From Christensenella sp. UBA3798 (GTDB lineage: Bacteria > Bacillota > Clostridia > Christensenellales > CAG-1252), in the NCBI GenBank assembly GCA_002368735.1, contig DFEQ01000090.1, positions 1-5,737 on the forward strand: a stretch of 5,737 nucleotides of DNA. The letters run 5' to 3'. Each line of letters starts with the position of its first letter. Position 1 is the first letter of the stretch. Under the pieces are notes generated by a model. The model searched no databases and was not told the DNA's origin. It worked only from the letters and a program-made list of their open reading frames with translations. The position numbers were made by a program, and so were the translations under genes. Shown piece by piece: positions 4,367 to 5,737 of this stretch.

Positions 4367-5125
4367 ATGACCAAAGAAGAGATCTTAGAGGTTTATTCCG
4401 CCGCAAAGGCGGTGAGGACGGAGAGCGAGATGCTCTCCGATCTTATGTGTCGGGGGGAGGTTCTCGCCGACCATCGTCTTTCCGCGCATTATTCTGCGAG
4501 GCTTCAGGCGATGCAGCCCGTCCTCTCCGCGCTCGCGAAGTACGAAAAAGACGCAACGGAGGACAATGCGGCAGCCCTCCGTCGCGAGAGCGTTCTCTAT
4601 TCCTTGCACGATGGCGAGTCTTCTCCCGCGTATGCGGGCGCGGGCGTGTGTGTATACGCGCCATTCAATATTGATATAGAAGGGGCAGAAGGGCTCCTCC
4701 GCGCGGTTGCCGAGCGATCGGGGCTCCGTGTAGAGGTCAAGGAACGCTACGAATGCCATCTCCGCGCCGAGATGATGGGTGAGAGGGCGCATGCCATTCT
4801 CTCCGCGCTCTCGGATAGGGCGCTCGGCGAGAGGGTGCGCTTTGCCGTCTATCCCATCCTCGCCGTTCCCGAGGTCACCGAGGCGGACGTCCGCACCGAT
4901 ATCTTCCTAAACGGGGGGAAGGGCGGACAAAACGTCAATAAGGTGGAGACCGCCGTCCGCATGACGCATATCCCGACCGGCGTCACAGTCACTTGCCGTG
5001 ACGAAAGGTCGCAACTCCAAAATAAGAAGCGCGCATCCAAAATGCTCCGCGCGGCGGTAGCATCCTACTATGCGGACGCGCAGGAGGCACTTTTAAGCGC
5101 CGCCAAAAGGCGCGCGTCCGTATAG
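4367..5125 (+). CDS. Shortened class I release-factor-like GGQ protein
   Basis: This 252-aa protein carries the peptidyl-tRNA hydrolysis signature of class I release factors: GGKGGQNVNK at 183-192 with GGQ at 186-188, then HIPTGV (201-206) and DERSQ (212-216). Residues about 20-60 (LSDLMCRGEVLADHRLSAHYSAR and onward) resemble the RF1/RF2 N-terminal helical domain, and 91-130 resemble a worn RF1 domain 2. Between residue 137 and the AVPE at 166-169, the segment is about nine residues shorter than RF1. It lacks the H-R-V-Q-R-V-P-x-T stretch that holds the stop-codon reading motif. The protein also ends soon after the GGQ domain (KRRASV), without the RF1 C-terminal YNFPQ region. RF1/RF2 are about 350-360 aa. 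Release of peptide without codon reading, as in ribosome rescue, is an inference. The TGATATG junction, 1 nt after the kinase stop and with only a weak AAGAAG upstream, suggests coupled translation. Confidence 0.82.
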   Translation: MTKEEILEVYSAAKAVRTESEMLSDLMCRGEVLADHRLSAHYSARLQAMQPVLSALAKYEKDATEDNAAALRRESVLYSLHDGESSPAYAGAGVCVYAPFNIDIEGAEGLLRAVAERSGLRVEVKERYECHLRAEMMGERAHAILSALSDRALGERVRFAVYPILAVPEVTEADVRTDIFLNGGKGGQNVNKVETAVRMTHIPTGVTVTCRDERSQLQNKKRASKMLRAAVASYYADAQEALLSAAKRRASV

Positions 5126-5135
5126 CGTCGCTTTT
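5119..5135 (+). repeat. Diverged copy of the 19-bp direct repeat across the release-factor-like stop codon
   Basis: CGTATAGCGTCGCTTTT matches CGTATAGCGGCGCTTAT of the two upstream copies with two mismatches. It contains the TAG stop (5123-5125). In copy A the equivalent sequence abuts the ~105-nt element; here about 16 nt separate it from copy B. Confidence 0.65.
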
Positions 5136-5151
5136 GCTGCGGCGGGAGATT

Positions 5152-5254
5152 GCGGCACTTATACTGCTCTACCGTTTCTCGCCCGAATGGTTACGTACAA
5201 GGAGTACGCGCCCATCCGTCCGCTCACGGAGCGTTTGCCTAAGCACCACTCTCC
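5152..5254 (+). repeat. Dispersed ~105-nt structured repeat, copy B
   Basis: This is the same orientation and arrangement as 2460-2565. The hairpin stems CGTAC (5194-5198)/GTACG (5204-5208), ATGG (5187-5190)/CCAT (5212-5215) and CGCTC (5221-5225)/GAGCG (5229-5233) are identical to copy A. The loops differ: AAGGA (5199-5203) replaces an 8-nt loop, and ACG replaces GCG. Within the 3x3 internal loop a C-G pair in copy A becomes a T-G wobble. Conserved stems with free loops point to selection on structure, or to a short divergence time with loop-biased change; two copies cannot separate these. Confidence 0.8.
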
Positions 5255-5440
5255 CCCACCTCGCCGTGCACAAGCAAACAAAAGTAAAAAACGAATGAGA
5301 TCCTTCGAGACCCCTCGCTAATCGCTACGCTCTACGCGGACCTACGCGATGCTCCGGTACAGGATGACGATTGATTTAGTACCGTCATCCCATACCAAAC
5401 GTCCGTGTGGCGCGTAACAGAGAGATCACATCCTTGTTTT
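5255..5440. other. Gene-free stretch with nested inverted repeats
   Basis: No coding region or tRNA was found here. ATCCT (5300-5304) pairs with AGGAT (5361-5365), and ATCGC (5321-5325) pairs with GCGAT (5346-5350). GGATGACG (5362-5369) pairs perfectly with CGTCATCC (5383-5390), while CGGTAC (5355-5360) pairs with GTACCG (5379-5384). The last two overlap at 5383-5384 and so compete, or could form a crossed structure if trimmed. The general GATCCT...AGGATGAC layout resembles dispersed intergenic hairpins I associate with Clostridia genomes, though this is from memory. Confidence 0.5.
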
Positions 5441-5446
5441 GCATCC

Positions 5447-5549
5447 TTTGAGTGAGCGCAAAGCGCGAACGGAAGGGAGGCTTGATTGCTCGCATAGCGA
5501 GGAATGGTGGGTTTTTAAAAATCCCCCGTTTTTTCTCGCTTCACTCAAA
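5447..5549. repeat. Long inverted repeat enclosing small hairpins
   Basis: TTTGAGTGA (5447-5455) is the exact reverse complement of TCACTCAAA (5541-5549). Pairing continues as GCG (5456-5458) with CGC (5537-5539) after a 1-nt bulge. Inside are GCGC-AAA-GCGC (5456-5466), which would compete with the outer stem, CTCGC-ATA-GCGAG (5489-5501), and a near-palindrome rich in T and A at 5508-5524. No gene is supported here. Confidence 0.65.
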
Positions 5550-5560
5550 AAACCCGATCC

Positions 5561-5574
5561 CCCTTTGCAAAGGG
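5561..5574. repeat. Perfect 14-bp palindrome CCCTTTGCAAAGGG
   Basis: A perfect palindrome lies between the long inverted repeat and hairpin array 3. It could be a dimeric protein-binding site, or one more member of the foldback clutter in this gene-free region. No flanking promoter was recognised to favour an operator role. Confidence 0.7.
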
Positions 5575-5608
5575 TGTAATATTCGGAGCCGTTTGGGCGA
5601 CCCGCAAT

Positions 5609-5688
5609 TTGCACTCTGTGCAACATCGTTGCGCTTAGGCGCACATCGTTTTGCGGAGCAAACATCGTTTGCCATCAGGCAACATCGT
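5609..5688 (+). repeat. Hairpin array 3: four hairpins joined by CATCGT
   Basis: The hairpins are TTGCAC-TCT-GTGCAA (5609-5623), TGCGC-TTAG-GCGCA (5630-5643), TTTGC-GGA-GCAAA (5650-5662) and TTGCC-ATCA-GGCAA (5669-5682). Each is followed by CATCGT (5624-5629, 5644-5649, 5663-5668 and 5683-5688). Hairpins end in A and start with T, so the visible repeat is ACATCGTT. An 8-bp direct repeat CCGCAATT flanks the array (5602-5609 and 5709-5716). The 49 nt after the array hold no gene I can support. Confidence 0.87.
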
Positions 5689-5737
5689 TCGTGTGGTGAC
5701 CGTAGGTTCCGCAATTGGATCAAGCTCCGCATTAAAA

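Noticed and set aside
5126..5400. A frameshifted continuation of the release-factor-like gene carrying the missing C-terminal domain
   Set aside because: I looked for a coding stretch resembling RF1's YNFPQ region in the downstream frames and saw none; the following sequence is the ~105-nt repeat.
5541..5732. Short - strand open frames in the final gene-free region
   Set aside because: They run through hairpin array 3 and other inverted repeats, lack a ribosome-binding site I can support, and show no protein motif.

Overview
The window carries five complete protein genes on the + strand, in two or three transcription units, separated by two repeat-rich gene-free stretches (about 2451-2885 and 5126-5737). 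The proteins look like those of a GC-rich member of the Bacillota, probably an uncultured gut-type Clostridia. This rests on strong AGGAGG ribosome-binding sites, the tandem-ACT protein and aminotransferase types, and the style of the intergenic repeats. The placement is an inference, not a database match.

Region 1 (1-2450) is a tightly packed operon: a tandem ACT-domain protein, a TIM-barrel metal-dependent hydrolase of the amidohydrolase-2 type, and a class I/II PLP aminotransferase. The genes are separated by 1 nt and then joined by a 4-nt ATGA overlap. The combination suggests amino-acid (perhaps aromatic or 2-oxo acid) metabolism, but the substrate cannot be read from the sequence.

Region 2 (2451-2885) has no gene. 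It holds, in order, a ~106-nt foldable element (copy A), a 19-bp direct repeat, an array of four hairpins joined by the constant word ATATCGC, a heptad AATGCGG tandem repeat, and a second array of five hairpins joined by the word ACTTCAC. The second array ends 2 nt before the ribosome-binding site of the next gene.

Region 3 (2886-5125) has a cytoplasmic cyclophilin-type prolyl isomerase, then a probable promoter, then a two-gene unit: a diacylglycerol/lipid kinase of the YegS/DagK family and a 252-aa GGQ protein related to class I release factors. The GGQ protein appears to lack the stop-codon-reading segment and the C-terminal domain of RF1/RF2, so it may be a ribosome-rescue or otherwise specialised factor.

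Region 4 (5126-5737) has no gene. It holds copy B of the ~105-nt element, a set of nested inverted repeats, a 14-bp palindrome and a third hairpin array (four hairpins joined by CATCGT).

The most unusual content is the set of three hairpin arrays. Within each array the stems differ completely in sequence but always pair, while a short linker word stays constant, and the word differs between arrays. Many loops on the + strand are C(GNA)G triloops, which are exceptionally stable in single-stranded DNA. The release-factor-like protein and the paired ~105-nt element are the next most interesting items.
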